Assembly (NCBI GenBank): GCA_905479925.1 | Contig: CAJQOL010000118.1 | Span: forward strand, 1 to 44,119 | Direction of reading: 5' to 3' | DNA: 44,119 bases | Source of the DNA: an uncultured Kangiellaceae bacterium | GTDB taxonomy: Bacteria; Pseudomonadota; Gammaproteobacteria; Enterobacterales; Kangiellaceae | Part shown: one piece after another, positions 8,976 through 18,865 of the stretch | Position numbering within the stretch: the first letter of the stretch is position 1 | Layout of the letters: the number at the start of each line of letters is the position of its first letter | Notes under the pieces: model-generated | What the model was told of the DNA's origin: nothing | What the model saw: only the letters and a program-made list of their open reading frames with translations | The model's database searches: none | Made by a program: the position numbers and the translations under genes

Positions 8976-9568
8976 TCAATTTTTCCTTTTAATTGATCGG
9001 TTAGTTGATTTTTAAAGTCTTCTATTTCATCAGAAGCGACGTCTAATGTCACCTGTATACGAGCCAAGTAGTCTATCTGAAACCGCTGAGTTTGAAAATT
9101 CTTGATAAGATGCTGACAGTCATTAATCTGATGATAATCAATGCAAAAAGACAGCTTCTGGTAATTCACTTTGGTTTCGGTTGTTAATTGTTCAATCGCT
9201 TGCTTAACGCCGCCACCATAAGCGCGAGCTAATCCACCGGTTCCCAATTTGGTGCCGCCAAAATAGCGAGTACATACAACAACAATATCTCCGATTGAAG
9301 AATGCTGTAATACATGTAGCATTGGCTTTCCAGCGGTCCCCGATGGCTCTCCATCGTCACTACAACCAAGCAAAGTTGTAGACTCTGGATTTCCGACAAT
9401 ATAAGCCCAACAGTGATGTGATGCATCGGGAAAACTTGTATTCATTTGCTTTACAAAGGCTTTTGCTTGCTCAGCCGTTGTTACATTTCGTACACGGGTG
9501 ATAAATACACTATTTTTAACATCCGCCTCAACCTTTAATGGTGATGCAGGTACAAGATAGCTACTCAT
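8957..9568 (-). CDS. IMPACT/UPF0029 family protein (YigZ-like)
   Basis: The 203-aa protein has the signature of the bacterial IMPACT (YigZ) family: DDGEPSGTAGKPML and the glycine-rich YFGGTKLGTGGLARAYGGGV in the N-terminal domain. A smaller C-terminal ferredoxin-like domain follows. Full length for the family. It forms a two-gene unit with the overlapping SirB2 gene. The biochemical function of the bacterial family is not firmly established. Confidence 0.9.
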   Translation of the reverse strand: MSSYLVPASPLKVEADVKNSVFITRVRNVTTAEQAKAFVKQMNTSFPDASHHCWAYIVGNPESTTLLGCSDDGEPSGTAGKPMLHVLQHSSIGDIVVVCTRYFGGTKLGTGGLARAYGGGVKQAIEQLTTETKVNYQKLSFCIDYHQINDCQHLIKNFQTQRFQIDYLARIQVTLDVASDEIEDFKNQLTDQLKGKIEWNITP

Positions 9569-9600
9569 CTCAAAAAAAGCCGTAACCAGTGATCAACAAG

Positions 9601-10923
9601 CTATAACTTAGCAAACGCTTCGCGCGTCATATTCTTAATGCCATCCTTTTTAATAACAATATCATCTTCTATTCTTATACCACCGAACGGCATTAAAGCG
9701 TCTATCTTAGCCCAATTAAATGCTTGCTTGTATTTTCCATCGCGGTGCTTGCTTAATAAGGCGTCAATGAAATACAAACCCGGCTCAATCGTAAAAGCCA
9801 TATTGGTTTCCATTTTTCGGGTACTTCTCAAAAACGGGTGGGCGCTAGGGGGTGGATTACTCTTACCACTGGCATCAGCAAATTGTCCTCCCACATCATG
9901 TACCTGAAGCCCAATCAAGTGGCCTAAGCCATGGGGAAAAAAGGCTCCTGAAATGCCTGACTCAACGGCTTCTTGCGGTTGTAAAGACAAGATATCAAAC
10001 CGATTCAATATTTCAGAAATTTGCAAATGGGCATTGATATGGAGATCGAGGTATTCCTGACCGTTGATAATTGAGTCCATACAATTTAACTGCATCTGCT
10101 CCATTGCATCGATCAATTCAGAAAACTCATTTTTTTCTGCGCTGTAGGTACGTGTAATATCTGAATGATAACCATTAACTGTTACCCCAGCATCAATAAG
10201 GAAGGAACGTGAAAGCTCCGGTACCTTTGCTTCACACTCCATATAATGCAAAATAGCGCAGTTTTGATTTAACGCGATAATATTCCCATAGGGCATTTGA
10301 TGTTCCAACATGCCGGTTGCTTCAACGTAAGCTAAATGGATTTGTTGCTCACTTTTGCCATCCCTAAATGCCAGCTCGGCCACTCGGTGAGCATAGGCCG
10401 CTTTATCATTAGCCTGCTGCATACATTCAATCTCGTAGTCACTCTTATAAGCACGTTGCCAATAAATCGCATTCAACAACTCGCTAGGGTTTTGTTTTGT
10501 TTTGTTTAGTCGGCTTGTGAGCCTGGTTGCTTCTCCAAGTACCGCAACTCGATCACTGTTTTCAGGGAAATAGCGAAGCGCTTGTTCAAACTCGGTAATC
10601 ACCTGAATATCAAAATGCTCTGGCCAATAACCAGACGGGTCCGAAGGTGGTGTATGCCAAAAATCGACCGGTTGATAATAGACCAATACGGGTTTACCGG
10701 TTAAACCGATAATCAAATAACTGTCGGCAACCTCGGTAAGCGGCAAGTAGGTTCGGAATAGAAAGCTAGATTTAAAGGGATAATACATATCATCCAGATA
10801 AATTTTTAGCGGCGCACCCGATGGAATAAGCAAATAATCTAGGTCATTTTCTTGCATTAGCTGACGATGACGCGCCAGTAAGTCACTTAAATGTGCGCCA
10901 TACAATTGGTCAATACTCGACAT
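9601..10923 (-). CDS. pepQ: Xaa-Pro dipeptidase PepQ
   Basis: The 440-aa M24 metallopeptidase hydrolyses dipeptides with C-terminal proline. The dinuclear metal ligands of the pita-bread fold are visible: the two Asp in DAGVTVNGYHSDITRTY, the His in FPHGLGHLIGLQVHD, and the Glu residues in TIEPGLYF and GIRIEDD. An N-terminal creatinase-like domain precedes the catalytic domain. I chose the ATG at 10923 (SD AGGA 7 bp upstream) over an in-frame TTG two codons earlier. It lies 32 bp upstream of the IMPACT gene on the same strand. Confidence 0.93.
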   Translation of the reverse strand: MSSIDQLYGAHLSDLLARHRQLMQENDLDYLLIPSGAPLKIYLDDMYYPFKSSFLFRTYLPLTEVADSYLIIGLTGKPVLVYYQPVDFWHTPPSDPSGYWPEHFDIQVITEFEQALRYFPENSDRVAVLGEATRLTSRLNKTKQNPSELLNAIYWQRAYKSDYEIECMQQANDKAAYAHRVAELAFRDGKSEQQIHLAYVEATGMLEHQMPYGNIIALNQNCAILHYMECEAKVPELSRSFLIDAGVTVNGYHSDITRTYSAEKNEFSELIDAMEQMQLNCMDSIINGQEYLDLHINAHLQISEILNRFDILSLQPQEAVESGISGAFFPHGLGHLIGLQVHDVGGQFADASGKSNPPPSAHPFLRSTRKMETNMAFTIEPGLYFIDALLSKHRDGKYKQAFNWAKIDALMPFGGIRIEDDIVIKKDGIKNMTREAFAKL

Positions 10924-11054
10924 AAACAAATCCTAATAAATGGGGTGTAACCCGATAAACAGCCGGCTCATACTTATTAATCACGCAATATAGCATGAAT
11001 TGGCTAAGCGAAAACACCGCCATAACTGGGAGAAGCAAAGAGTTAGAAAAAGCG

Positions 11055-11579
11055 CTACGCAGAATGTTCTAGAGCGCGCCTTTTCTCGACTGCTAAGGGG
11101 GTAATTTGTTGTTGCAATGGCTTAAGTAAACCTAACATAAAGAACACTTCGGCCATCAGGAATAACGGTCCAATCAATAATTGGTTGATATCATCGGCAA
11201 ATGCTGGTTTTGCTTTTTCGAAATAGTGACCAATAAACTGTATTACCCAGCCGATAAAAAATACTGCCAATGCTATCCACAACGCATAAGGCATTTGAGC
11301 GACGAGGTGCGCGCTGTAAGCGGTAGGTAAAATAAACGCCAGTAACGCCACTGCTAGCGGAAGATTTAACCAAAAGTAATAAATTAAGACCACAATTGTG
11401 AAAGGTAGTGCCAAGGTAAGTAGGTAATCACTATGCAAAGAAAAAGGTAGTTGCACGAAGCTGATTAAAACGAAAACTGACCAAATAATCAGTGGTACAC
11501 CAACAAAATGAGTGCGAATGTTATTTTTGTTTAAGTGTACGCTTTTGTACGTTGATAGTTGCTCAACTACATCTTTCAT
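11055..11579 (-). CDS. Mpo1-like (DUF962) membrane protein
   Basis: The 174-aa protein has four to five TM segments. Its His-containing motifs fit the Mpo1/YGL010W family: HLNKNNIRTHFVGVPLIIW near the N-terminus and QFIGHYFEKAKPAFADD near the C-terminus. The characterised yeast member is an Fe-dependent dioxygenase acting in alpha-oxidation of 2-hydroxy fatty acids; in bacteria the substrate is not known. Its position next to fadBA is compatible with fatty-acid metabolism, but it is divergently transcribed. Confidence 0.85.
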   Translation of the reverse strand: MKDVVEQLSTYKSVHLNKNNIRTHFVGVPLIIWSVFVLISFVQLPFSLHSDYLLTLALPFTIVVLIYYFWLNLPLAVALLAFILPTAYSAHLVAQMPYALWIALAVFFIGWVIQFIGHYFEKAKPAFADDINQLLIGPLFLMAEVFFMLGLLKPLQQQITPLAVEKRRALEHSA

Positions 11580-11751
11580 CGCTTTATAACTCTCGTTGGC
11601 ATCAAAACTTAACGGGCTTAACTATGACTAACTAGGCCTTCTCATCTGACCAGATTACATAATCATGCTCAATTTCGCAAATTGATTAATGCTGCGCCAC
11701 AGATGCGTGACGGATGCGCCACGGAAAAGAGTTGATAAATAACAACAAAAT

Positions 11752-11775
11752 AAATTCAAACAAGTGTTTGAATTT
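11752..11775. promoter_or_regulatory. Putative PsrA-type fatty-acid operator
   Basis: A perfect inverted repeat, AAATTCAAACA and TGTTTGAATTT, has 11-bp arms and a 2-bp spacer. Its core CAAAC-N4-GTTTG fits the published PsrA consensus (G/C)AAAC-N2-4-GTTTG(C/G). It overlaps the -35 hexamer of the fadBA promoter, as expected for acyl-CoA-relieved repression by a TetR-family regulator. Confidence 0.75.
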
Positions 11776-11795
11776 TTCCTCGATGTCGTTATAAT
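11768..11795 (+). promoter_or_regulatory. Sigma70-type promoter of fadBA
   Basis: TTGAAT (11768-11773) and a consensus TATAAT (11790-11795) are separated by 16 bp. The -35 lies inside the right arm of the inverted repeat. The predicted leader to the fadB ATG is about 90 nt. Confidence 0.7.
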
Positions 11796-11892
11796 CAGAT
11801 TCATTAATTTCAATAAATCCCATTAAATCGAGTTAAATCCTTAGCTTTAACCGCTATTTACCTCAAGCTAATGACTACTAACGGAGCAACCT

Positions 11893-14037
11893 ATGATATA
11901 CGAAGGTCAAACACTTCGCTGTGAAATGCTGGACAACGGCATAGCGGAATTAATTTTTGATAGCAAGACCGGTTCAGTTAATAAGTTTGATAACGAAACA
12001 TTAACCGAGTGGGGTGAAGCGATAAAAGCACTAAATGCTACTGATGGTATTCGTGGTGCAATTGTTACTAGCGCAAAAAGCGTATTTATTGTCGGCGCTG
12101 ATATCACTGAATTTTTGGCGATGTTCAAGGAAACACGCGAACAAATGATTGCTTGGTGTGCCCAAGCCAATACTATTTTTACTGGTTTCGAAGATCTTCC
12201 TTTTCCAACGGTTGTTGCTATTGATGGTTTTGCATTGGGTGGCGGTATGGAAATGGCACTAACCTGTGATTTTAGAATCGCGACGCCCAATTCAAGGGTT
12301 GGATTACCTGAAACACAGCTTGGTTTAATCCCTGGCTTCGGTGGAACGGTTCGTTTGCCACGACTCATTGGAGCGGATAACGCACTCGAATGGATCGCAA
12401 TGGCTAAACCGTACAAACCAGATGCTGCATTAAAAATGGGAGCTCTCGATGCTGTAGTCGCTCCGGAGCAATTAAAAGAAATAGCTATTCAAATGGCCAG
12501 CGACGCCGCAGACGGAAAACTAGACTGGAAAGGTCGACGCACCGTTAAGCAAAGCCCGCTAATGCTAAACAAACTAGAAAGCACCATGGCGTTTAATGTT
12601 GCTAAAGGTGTCATCGGAGCGAAAGCGCTTCCACATTATCCAGCACCGATGGAAGCAATCAGAGTAGTAGAAGAAGGTGCTCGTTTATCACGTGATGAAG
12701 CGCTAAAAATTGAGCATGAAGGTTTTGTAAACGTTTGCCAAACACCACAAGCAAGAGCAATGGTGCAAATTTTCCTGAGTGACCAGTTATTAAAAGGAAA
12801 AGCAAAAAAAGCCGCTAAAACAGCCACCAAAGCAGTTAAACAGGCAGCCGTTCTTGGCGCAGGTATCATGGGCGGCGGCATTGCGTACCAATCTGCTAGC
12901 AAAGGCATTCCGGTGATTATGAAAGATATTAATCAACCGGCACTAGACTTAGGCATGAACGAAGCGATTAAGATTTTAAGCAAAGGCGTTAAGTTGGGTA
13001 AGTTAAAAGCCGACAAAATGGCCAAAGTGGTCGCAACCATTACTCCAACACTTGATTACGCCAGTGTTAAACACGCAGATCTAGTCGTTGAAGCGGTTGT
13101 TGAAAACCCTAAAGTGAAAGACGCAGTATTACAGGAAGTCGAGGGCATTATTGCAGAAGACGCTATCTTGACTTCAAACACCTCAACCATTTCAATCGAT
13201 TTGCTTGCCAGAAACCTCAAACGTCCTGAGCTTTTCTGTGGAATGCATTTCTTTAATCCGGTACACAAAATGCCTTTAGTTGAGGTCATTCGCGGCGAGA
13301 AAACCTCCGATGAAACGATTGCTGCGACGGTTGCTTATGCATCAGCGATGGGTAAATCAGCAGTCGTCGTTAAGGATTGCCCTGGATTTTATGTAAACCG
13401 TGTTTTATTCCCTTATTTCCGTGGGTTTAGCTTACTCATGAATGAAGGAGCGGATTTCCGCCAGATTGATAAAGTCATGACCAAGTTTGGTTGGCCAATG
13501 GGTCCGGCTTACTTGCTGGATGTTGTCGGGATAGATACCGCCCATCATTGTGCAGACGTATTAGCCGAAGGGTTCCCAGAGCGTATGGCGACTATTGATG
13601 GCGATGTCGTTGCTGGCTTATTCCTCCAAGGTAAATTTGGTCAAAAAACTGGAAGCGGATTTTATTCATATAGCGTCGACAAAAAAGGTCGACCTAAGAA
13701 AGACTTTGTTGAAGAAGTCTTCGAAATCATCGGAACACCAAAGAAAGAATACGATACTAATGAAATCATTGAGCGAATGATGCTTCCATTAATATTTGAA
13801 GTGGCACGCTGTCTCGACGAAGGAATTGTGGCCACCGCAGAAGAAGCTGATATGGCTTTATTGTTCGGCATCGGATTCCCTCCATTTAGAGGTGGCGCTT
13901 TGCGTTATGCCGACGAAACTGGACTAGAAAACATTGTCGCAATGGCGGACAAATATCAAGCACTTGGCGTTAGTTATGAAGTACCAGAGCTGATTAAGCA
14001 AATGGTTGCTGATAACAAAACTTTTTATAACGCATAG
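11893..14037 (+). CDS. fadB: Fatty acid oxidation complex subunit alpha FadB
   Basis: The 714-aa multifunctional beta-oxidation enzyme has an N-terminal crotonase domain whose oxyanion and catalytic region contains Glu120 (GGGMEMAL) and Glu140 (LPETQLG). A Rossmann-type 3-hydroxyacyl-CoA dehydrogenase domain starts with LGAGIMGGG at about residue 318. The HAD catalytic His452 lies in [11 protein letters not shown], followed by the C-terminal HAD domains. Length and residue spacing match E. coli FadB. It forms an operon with fadA 33 bp downstream. SD: GGAG before the ATG. Likely controlled by the upstream inverted-repeat operator. Confidence 0.98.
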   Translation: MIYEGQTLRCEMLDNGIAELIFDSKTGSVNKFDNETLTEWGEAIKALNATDGIRGAIVTSAKSVFIVGADITEFLAMFKETREQMIAWCAQANTIFTGFEDLPFPTVVAIDGFALGGGMEMALTCDFRIATPNSRVGLPETQLGLIPGFGGTVRLPRLIGADNALEWIAMAKPYKPDAALKMGALDAVVAPEQLKEIAIQMASDAADGKLDWKGRRTVKQSPLMLNKLESTMAFNVAKGVIGAKALPHYPAPMEAIRVVEEGARLSRDEALKIEHEGFVNVCQTPQARAMVQIFLSDQLLKGKAKKAAKTATKAVKQAAVLGAGIMGGGIAYQSASKGIPVIMKDINQPALDLGMNEAIKILSKGVKLGKLKADKMAKVVATITPTLDYASVKHADLVVEAVVENPKVKDAVLQEVEGIIAEDAILTSNTSTISIDLLARNLKRPELFCGMHFFNPVHKMPLVEVIRGEKTSDETIAATVAYASAMGKSAVVVKDCPGFYVNRVLFPYFRGFSLLMNEGADFRQIDKVMTKFGWPMGPAYLLDVVGIDTAHHCADVLAEGFPERMATIDGDVVAGLFLQGKFGQKTGSGFYSYSVDKKGRPKKDFVEEVFEIIGTPKKEYDTNEIIERMMLPLIFEVARCLDEGIVATAEEADMALLFGIGFPPFRGGALRYADETGLENIVAMADKYQALGVSYEVPELIKQMVADNKTFYNA

Positions 14038-15231
<1,194 letters not shown>

Positions 15232-15264
15232 TCCTCAAGAATCCTATTCCATTGCAAAATCTTA

Positions 15265-15295
15265 AAAAAAGGGAAATATTTTATTTCCCTTTTTT
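15265..15295 (+). terminator. Rho-independent terminator of fadBA (possibly bidirectional)
   Basis: A 14-bp perfect stem with a 3-nt TTT loop has arms 15265-15278 and 15282-15295. The core GGGAAATA / TATTTCCC is flanked by A6 and T6, so it reads as an intrinsic terminator on either strand. It separates fadBA from the downstream RiPP-like locus. Confidence 0.9.
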
Positions 15296-15327
15296 ATTGC
15301 TTGAATAATTACATTAACGCTAAACCC

Positions 15328-15356
15328 TTGTAATTGAGGCAATCAGCGGCTATAAA
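15328..15356 (+). promoter_or_regulatory. Sigma70-like promoter of precursor/kinase module 1
   Basis: TTGTAA (15328-15333) and TATAAA (15351-15356) have an optimal 17-bp spacer. The promoter lies about 38 bp upstream of the small precursor gene and just after the fadA terminator, so the module has its own transcription start. Confidence 0.6.
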
Positions 15357-15393
15357 GTAATCCAACATAATAAAATTTAAAAAGGAAACCAAA

Positions 15394-15612
15394 ATGTCTC
15401 AACAATTAACTAATTTTCTATCTCAATTAGCAACCGATAACGACCTTGTTGATGCCTTTAAGAATGATAAAGCGGGAACCATGAAGCAACACGATATCTC
15501 AGACGAGCATATAGACTTAGTCGTCAATAAAAAATATGATGAGATACAGAACATACTTGGTGCCAACTATTCGATCGCCAACAATGACATTATTAAAGCT
15601 TATAAGAACTAG
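15394..15612 (+). CDS. Split-borosin precursor-like protein A1 (SonA/LigA fold)
   Basis: The 72-aa protein is predicted all-helical: MSQQLTNFLSQLATDNDLVDAF, then FKNDKAGTMKQHDISDEHI, then a short C-terminal tail. The pattern F-L-x2-L ... A-F-x-N-D ... M-K ... S-D-E is that of the LigA-like borosin-binding domain in SonA of Shewanella oneidensis (recalled from memory). The tail carries Ile66-Ile67, about where the methylated core residues of SonA lie. The protein aligns without gaps to the protein at 18602 (about 34 identical positions of 72). SD AAAGGAAA precedes the ATG. The stop is 8 bp before the histidine kinase start, so the two are probably translationally coupled. It is likely the methyltransferase substrate, though a purely regulatory small protein is possible. 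Confidence 0.75.
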   Translation: MSQQLTNFLSQLATDNDLVDAFKNDKAGTMKQHDISDEHIDLVVNKKYDEIQNILGANYSIANNDIIKAYKN

Positions 15613-15620
15613 GACAACCA

Positions 15621-17486
15621 ATGTCCGTCGGTAAGGCCAACTATTTTATCCAAATACTTGGCCTACTCTTTGTTTGTATCTCACTATCATCACATGCTGA
15701 GTCGCTGCAGACCTCTTCATTTTTAAATGACAAGGCCTACACCTTTTTTAGGGCTGGAAATTACACAGAATCCTATCAATTATCGCTTGATGCCCAACAA
15801 CAAGCGATCGCTGAAAACAATAATAAGGAACTAGCGCGAGCACTCAGTAATATTGCGTCAAACCTATCATTCCTAGGTAACAATGAAAAAGCCGCTCAAC
15901 TCTATAATCAGTCACTAGCACTTGCAGAAAATGAAAATGATACCCAAGGCATCCTTAGAGCGCTTAATAATATAGCGTCTATCTATCGTCAGGTTGGTAA
16001 CAACAGTGAAGTACTTTTTTACCACCAAAAACAGTATCAAGTGGCAATAAATCTGTCGGAGCCAAAAGAGCAAATACATGCACTTATTGGATTATCTCAA
16101 GCGCATAGGCGTATTGGTGAAATTGAGCAAGCAAAAAAACACCTTCAATCTGCAAGAGAATTGCTTAATAAATCACCCGATGACTTTACCGAAATTTATT
16201 TTAATTTTGCCACGTCGAGTATTTATGAAACGCAGGATAATTGGGAAGGCGCACTAGATTCTCTTGAGAAAGCATTATTTCTAGCTAAGAAAAATAACTT
16301 TGGTGGTCTAATAGCCAGCACTTTGTCAAATATTGCAGTCGTAAAATATGAGCAGCAAGAATATACGTCCGCCGAAAATTTCACTACTAAGTCATTAAAT
16401 TTAGCAATCGAGCTACAGCTTAACGCAAAAATAGTAGAATCCAGACGCCTGCTAGCAAAGATTTATGAAACGAACAAAGACTACAAAAATGCCCTGAATC
16501 AAATCAAGTTACTTGAGGAAATTGAGCTAAAGTTAACTGGTGAAAAAGTAAAAATATTCTCGGAGATCACTCGAATCGATCGACAGATGGCTGAGACGGA
16601 AAAGCAATTAGAACAAAGTAACCAAAGACGAAAGATTGCCGAATTACGTTATGAAAATCAGCAGCGCTCGCAGGTTATTATTGCAGTAGCAGCTGCGTTC
16701 ATTTTAATCAGTGGATTTTTCTGGTTTTATAGACGTGCAAGCCGTTTGCAAATAAGTCGGCAGAAAAAAGTTAATCAAGAACTGCTAGAGCTTGACCAAC
16801 TAAAAGATAGAATTCTCACCAACACATCCCATGAACTTCGCACCCCACTAAACGGCATTATCGGTTTAGCCGATGTTATACTTATGACTAGCGAAGATGA
16901 GCTATCGGAATCAACCAAAGAACAAATTAAATTAATCGGCAATAGTGGCAAACAACTCTCTGAGATCGTCGATGATATATTAGATTTAGCGCAACTTAGA
17001 ACCCGTAAAATGACATTCCATTTTAGTCGTTTCGATATCAACTTGCTGATAGAGGAAGTTATTCAGCTTTGCCAGACCACTCAGAATAAATCAGTAGCGA
17101 TCGAATTTTTCAAGTCCGATATACCGCTAATGATAAATCAGGACAAGAAAAGAACACGACAGATTTTATTCAACTTAATCGGTAACGCAACTAAGTTTAC
17201 TCAGAAGGGTTCTATTAGTATTAACTGCTCCTTGGATGACCAATTTGTATTGTTTTCCGTTCAAGATTCTGGAATTGGTATTCCAGAAAACAAACTAGAA
17301 CGAATTTTTGAAGGCTTTGAACAGGTGGATAGCAAAGACAGCCGACAATTCGGAGGCTCCGGCCTAGGGTTAGCTATCTGCCGTGAAATAGCGACGGCAT
17401 TAGGTGGAAACATTATAGTCGAGTCGGAGATTAACATCGGCACCACAATGACGGTATACTTACCGGCAGTAAAACAAACCTCCTAG
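15621..17486 (+). CDS. TPR sensor histidine kinase, copy 1
   Basis: The 621-aa protein has a signal peptide (cleavage near SSHA-ES, about residue 27). An extracytoplasmic array of tetratricopeptide repeats spans about 33-310, followed by a short coiled coil (about 312-345) and one TM helix (about 350-371). The HisKA domain has phosphoacceptor His404 in NTSHELRTPLNGIIGL. The HATPase has NLIGNATKFT (N box), DSGIGIP and GGSGLGLAI (G boxes). There is no receiver or output domain and no response regulator gene nearby. The SD overlaps the stop of the preceding precursor-like gene. It is a close paralogue of the kinase at 18866. The TPR array suggests it senses a peptide or protein in the periplasm; the linked small protein is the obvious candidate. 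Confidence 0.92.
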   Translation: MSVGKANYFIQILGLLFVCISLSSHAESLQTSSFLNDKAYTFFRAGNYTESYQLSLDAQQQAIAENNNKELARALSNIASNLSFLGNNEKAAQLYNQSLALAENENDTQGILRALNNIASIYRQVGNNSEVLFYHQKQYQVAINLSEPKEQIHALIGLSQAHRRIGEIEQAKKHLQSARELLNKSPDDFTEIYFNFATSSIYETQDNWEGALDSLEKALFLAKKNNFGGLIASTLSNIAVVKYEQQEYTSAENFTTKSLNLAIELQLNAKIVESRRLLAKIYETNKDYKNALNQIKLLEEIELKLTGEKVKIFSEITRIDRQMAETEKQLEQSNQRRKIAELRYENQQRSQVIIAVAAAFILISGFFWFYRRASRLQISRQKKVNQELLELDQLKDRILTNTSHELRTPLNGIIGLADVILMTSEDELSESTKEQIKLIGNSGKQLSEIVDDILDLAQLRTRKMTFHFSRFDINLLIEEVIQLCQTTQNKSVAIEFFKSDIPLMINQDKKRTRQILFNLIGNATKFTQKGSISINCSLDDQFVLFSVQDSGIGIPENKLERIFEGFEQVDSKDSRQFGGSGLGLAICREIATALGGNIIVESEINIGTTMTVYLPAVKQTS

Positions 17487-17537
17487 AATTAGTCTTTTGT
17501 AACCAGATAAAATGATTAAGCTTGGTATTAGTCTGAT

Positions 17538-17607
17538 ACTGCTGGTCTCGTACTGCTGGTCTCGTACTAAAGATCCCGTACTACGGCTCCAGAACTGCTA
17601 GTCTCGT
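17538..17607. repeat. 14-bp tandem repeat array, about 5 units
   Basis: Five contiguous 14-bp units: ACTGCTGGTCTCGT twice exactly, then ACTAAAGATCCCGT, ACTACGGCTCCAGA and ACTGCTAGTCTCGT. Degenerate half-related units may flank on both sides (17524 and 17608). The array fills most of the 197-bp gap between histidine kinase 1 and the methyltransferase. It is noncoding, and the period is not a multiple of three. Confidence 0.8.
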
Positions 17608-17683
17608 ATCGCTAGCGCGATGCGACTAGAGCAATGACTGATTCGTCAAATAACCACTATGAAATATCGAAGAAGGAAGAATT

Positions 17684-18496
17684 ATGAATAATGAGGGAAC
17701 GCTGACGGTGGTCGGAACCGGTATTTTAACCCCAGCACACCTTTCACAAGAATCCATTGCGAGTATTAAACATGCTGATGTTGTGCATGTTCTTGTCCCT
17801 GATCCACTAGGCCTTTCAACCATAAAACAACTTAATCAAAACATTAAGAACCTGGCAGATCTTTATTTCGACAGCGAGAGTGAACGCAATGGCAAAAATC
17901 GCCTCGAAGCCTATGACAAAATGGTCGCTGTAATTTTAGAAGATGTTCGAAGTCATCAAAAAGTTTGTGCTATTTTCTACGGGCACCCCGGCGTATTCGT
18001 CTATCCGTCCCATGTTAGTATTAAAAAAGCAAAGCAAGAAGGTTTTGATGCCCAAATGCTGCCGGCGATATCCGCCGAAGACTGTCTGTTCGCAGATCTC
18101 GCTGTAGACCCAGGCGATTTAGGGTGCCAGGCTTATGAAGCGAGTCAGCTAATTTTTTACCAGCACACCCCGAACATCCACGCAGCACTAATACTCTGGC
18201 AAATAGGCGTCGTTGGCGACGAAACCCTTACTCAATTAAAACCGTCTAAACATGGACTAGCCATGTTAAGAGAACGTTTACTGAATTGGTACCCGGCAGA
18301 TCACGAGGTAACGCTCTATGAGGCCAGCACTCTTCCCATAATGCCTCCGAGGATAGAGCAAGTAACTATTGATCAACTGGTAAACGCAGAAGTAAAAACA
18401 ATAACGACACTTTATGTACCACCATTAGAAACACCTCGTCTGGATGTTGAATTTTGTAAAAAGTGGTCTGTTGATATGGATATGCTGACTAATTGA
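17684..18496 (+). CDS. Split-borosin peptide alpha-N-methyltransferase (SonM-like)
   Basis: The 270-aa protein has the tetrapyrrole-methylase fold used by borosin enzymes (OphMA, SonM). It shows an N-terminal VVGTGI SAM loop (9-14), the GHPGVF motif (100-105) followed by SHVSIKKAKQEGF, and ISAEDCLFADLAVDPG (129-144). The WQIGVVG segment, NWYPADHEVTLYEA (201-214) and APRIE-like PPRIEQV come next. Residues expected near the active site, Tyr61 and the R73-x3-Y77-x2-M set, are present. As I recall SonM, the match runs nearly end to end, including length. SAM-dependent methylation of backbone amides in a separately encoded precursor is the family function. A strong SD (AAGGAAG) lies 5 nt before the ATG. 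It lies between two precursor-like genes. Confidence 0.88.
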   Translation: MNNEGTLTVVGTGILTPAHLSQESIASIKHADVVHVLVPDPLGLSTIKQLNQNIKNLADLYFDSESERNGKNRLEAYDKMVAVILEDVRSHQKVCAIFYGHPGVFVYPSHVSIKKAKQEGFDAQMLPAISAEDCLFADLAVDPGDLGCQAYEASQLIFYQHTPNIHAALILWQIGVVGDETLTQLKPSKHGLAMLRERLLNWYPADHEVTLYEASTLPIMPPRIEQVTIDQLVNAEVKTITTLYVPPLETPRLDVEFCKKWSVDMDMLTN

Positions 18497-18527
18497 CAAC
18501 CAAATTTCTAACGATCTAGCCAACAAC

Positions 18528-18556
18528 TTGTTTTTTATAAGATAAGACGTTATAAC
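18528..18556 (+). promoter_or_regulatory. Sigma70-like promoter of precursor/kinase module 2
   Basis: TTGTTT (18528-18533) and TATAAC (18551-18556) have a 17-bp spacer. It lies about 46 bp upstream of the second precursor-like gene, after the methyltransferase stop. It mirrors the promoter in front of module 1. Confidence 0.55.
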
Positions 18557-18601
18557 TAGCTTGCATTACCAATAAATACAACAACTAGAATGGAGTTCTA
18601 T

Positions 18602-18826
18602 ATGTCCCAAAAACTGACTGAATTTTTAACTGAAATTACAACTAATAAAAATCTACGCGAAGCTTTTTCCAACGATCGCGCCGCGACTATGAAAAAGTAT
18701 GGTGTTTCAGACGAAGATGCGGCGTTAGTTATTAACCATGACTACGAAGCTGTTTTGAAAAAGCTTGGCCCCGGCTACGACATCGCTAAAAATACCATTA
18801 TTGATGCGTTTAAAATCAAGAAATAG
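18602..18826 (+). CDS. Split-borosin precursor-like protein A2 (SonA/LigA fold)
   Basis: This 74-aa protein aligns without gaps to A1: MSQKLTEFLTEITTNKNLREAF, then FSNDRAATMKKYGVSDED, then a tail with Ile66-Ile67 and a basic end KIKK. I place the start at the second ATG (18602), because GGAG sits 6 bp before it and overlaps the in-frame upstream ATG at 18590; the shorter form also aligns with A1 from its first residue. It lies 105 bp after the methyltransferase and 39 bp before histidine kinase 2. The shared helical body is presumably the methyltransferase docking domain and the last dozen residues the candidate core. No protease or export gene is apparent, so processing is unclear. Confidence 0.75.
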   Translation: MSQKLTEFLTEITTNKNLREAFSNDRAATMKKYGVSDEDAALVINHDYEAVLKKLGPGYDIAKNTIIDAFKIKK

Positions 18827-18865
18827 TCGCGTTAATTAGTATCAACAGGGAAAGGGGCAGCGTAT

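Noticed and set aside
11907..12416. Long reverse-strand open frame inside fadB
   Set aside because: It is a shadow of the strongly supported fadB coding sequence with no protein-family features.
17538..17607. 14-bp repeats as a CRISPR array
   Set aside because: The units are contiguous with no spacers, are too short, and there are no cas genes.
17684..18496. Methyltransferase as a cobalamin or siroheme biosynthesis methylase
   Set aside because: The fold is the same, but the GHPGVF/ISAEDCLFADL/NWYPADHEV pattern, the length and the flanking SonA-like genes fit borosin enzymes better, and there are no cobalamin genes nearby.
15394..18826. Small proteins as LigA subunits of extradiol dioxygenases or as Nif11-class precursors
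   Set aside because: No LigB-type dioxygenase is adjacent, and there is no GG-type leader cleavage site. The adjacent SonM-like methyltransferase explains the fold better.
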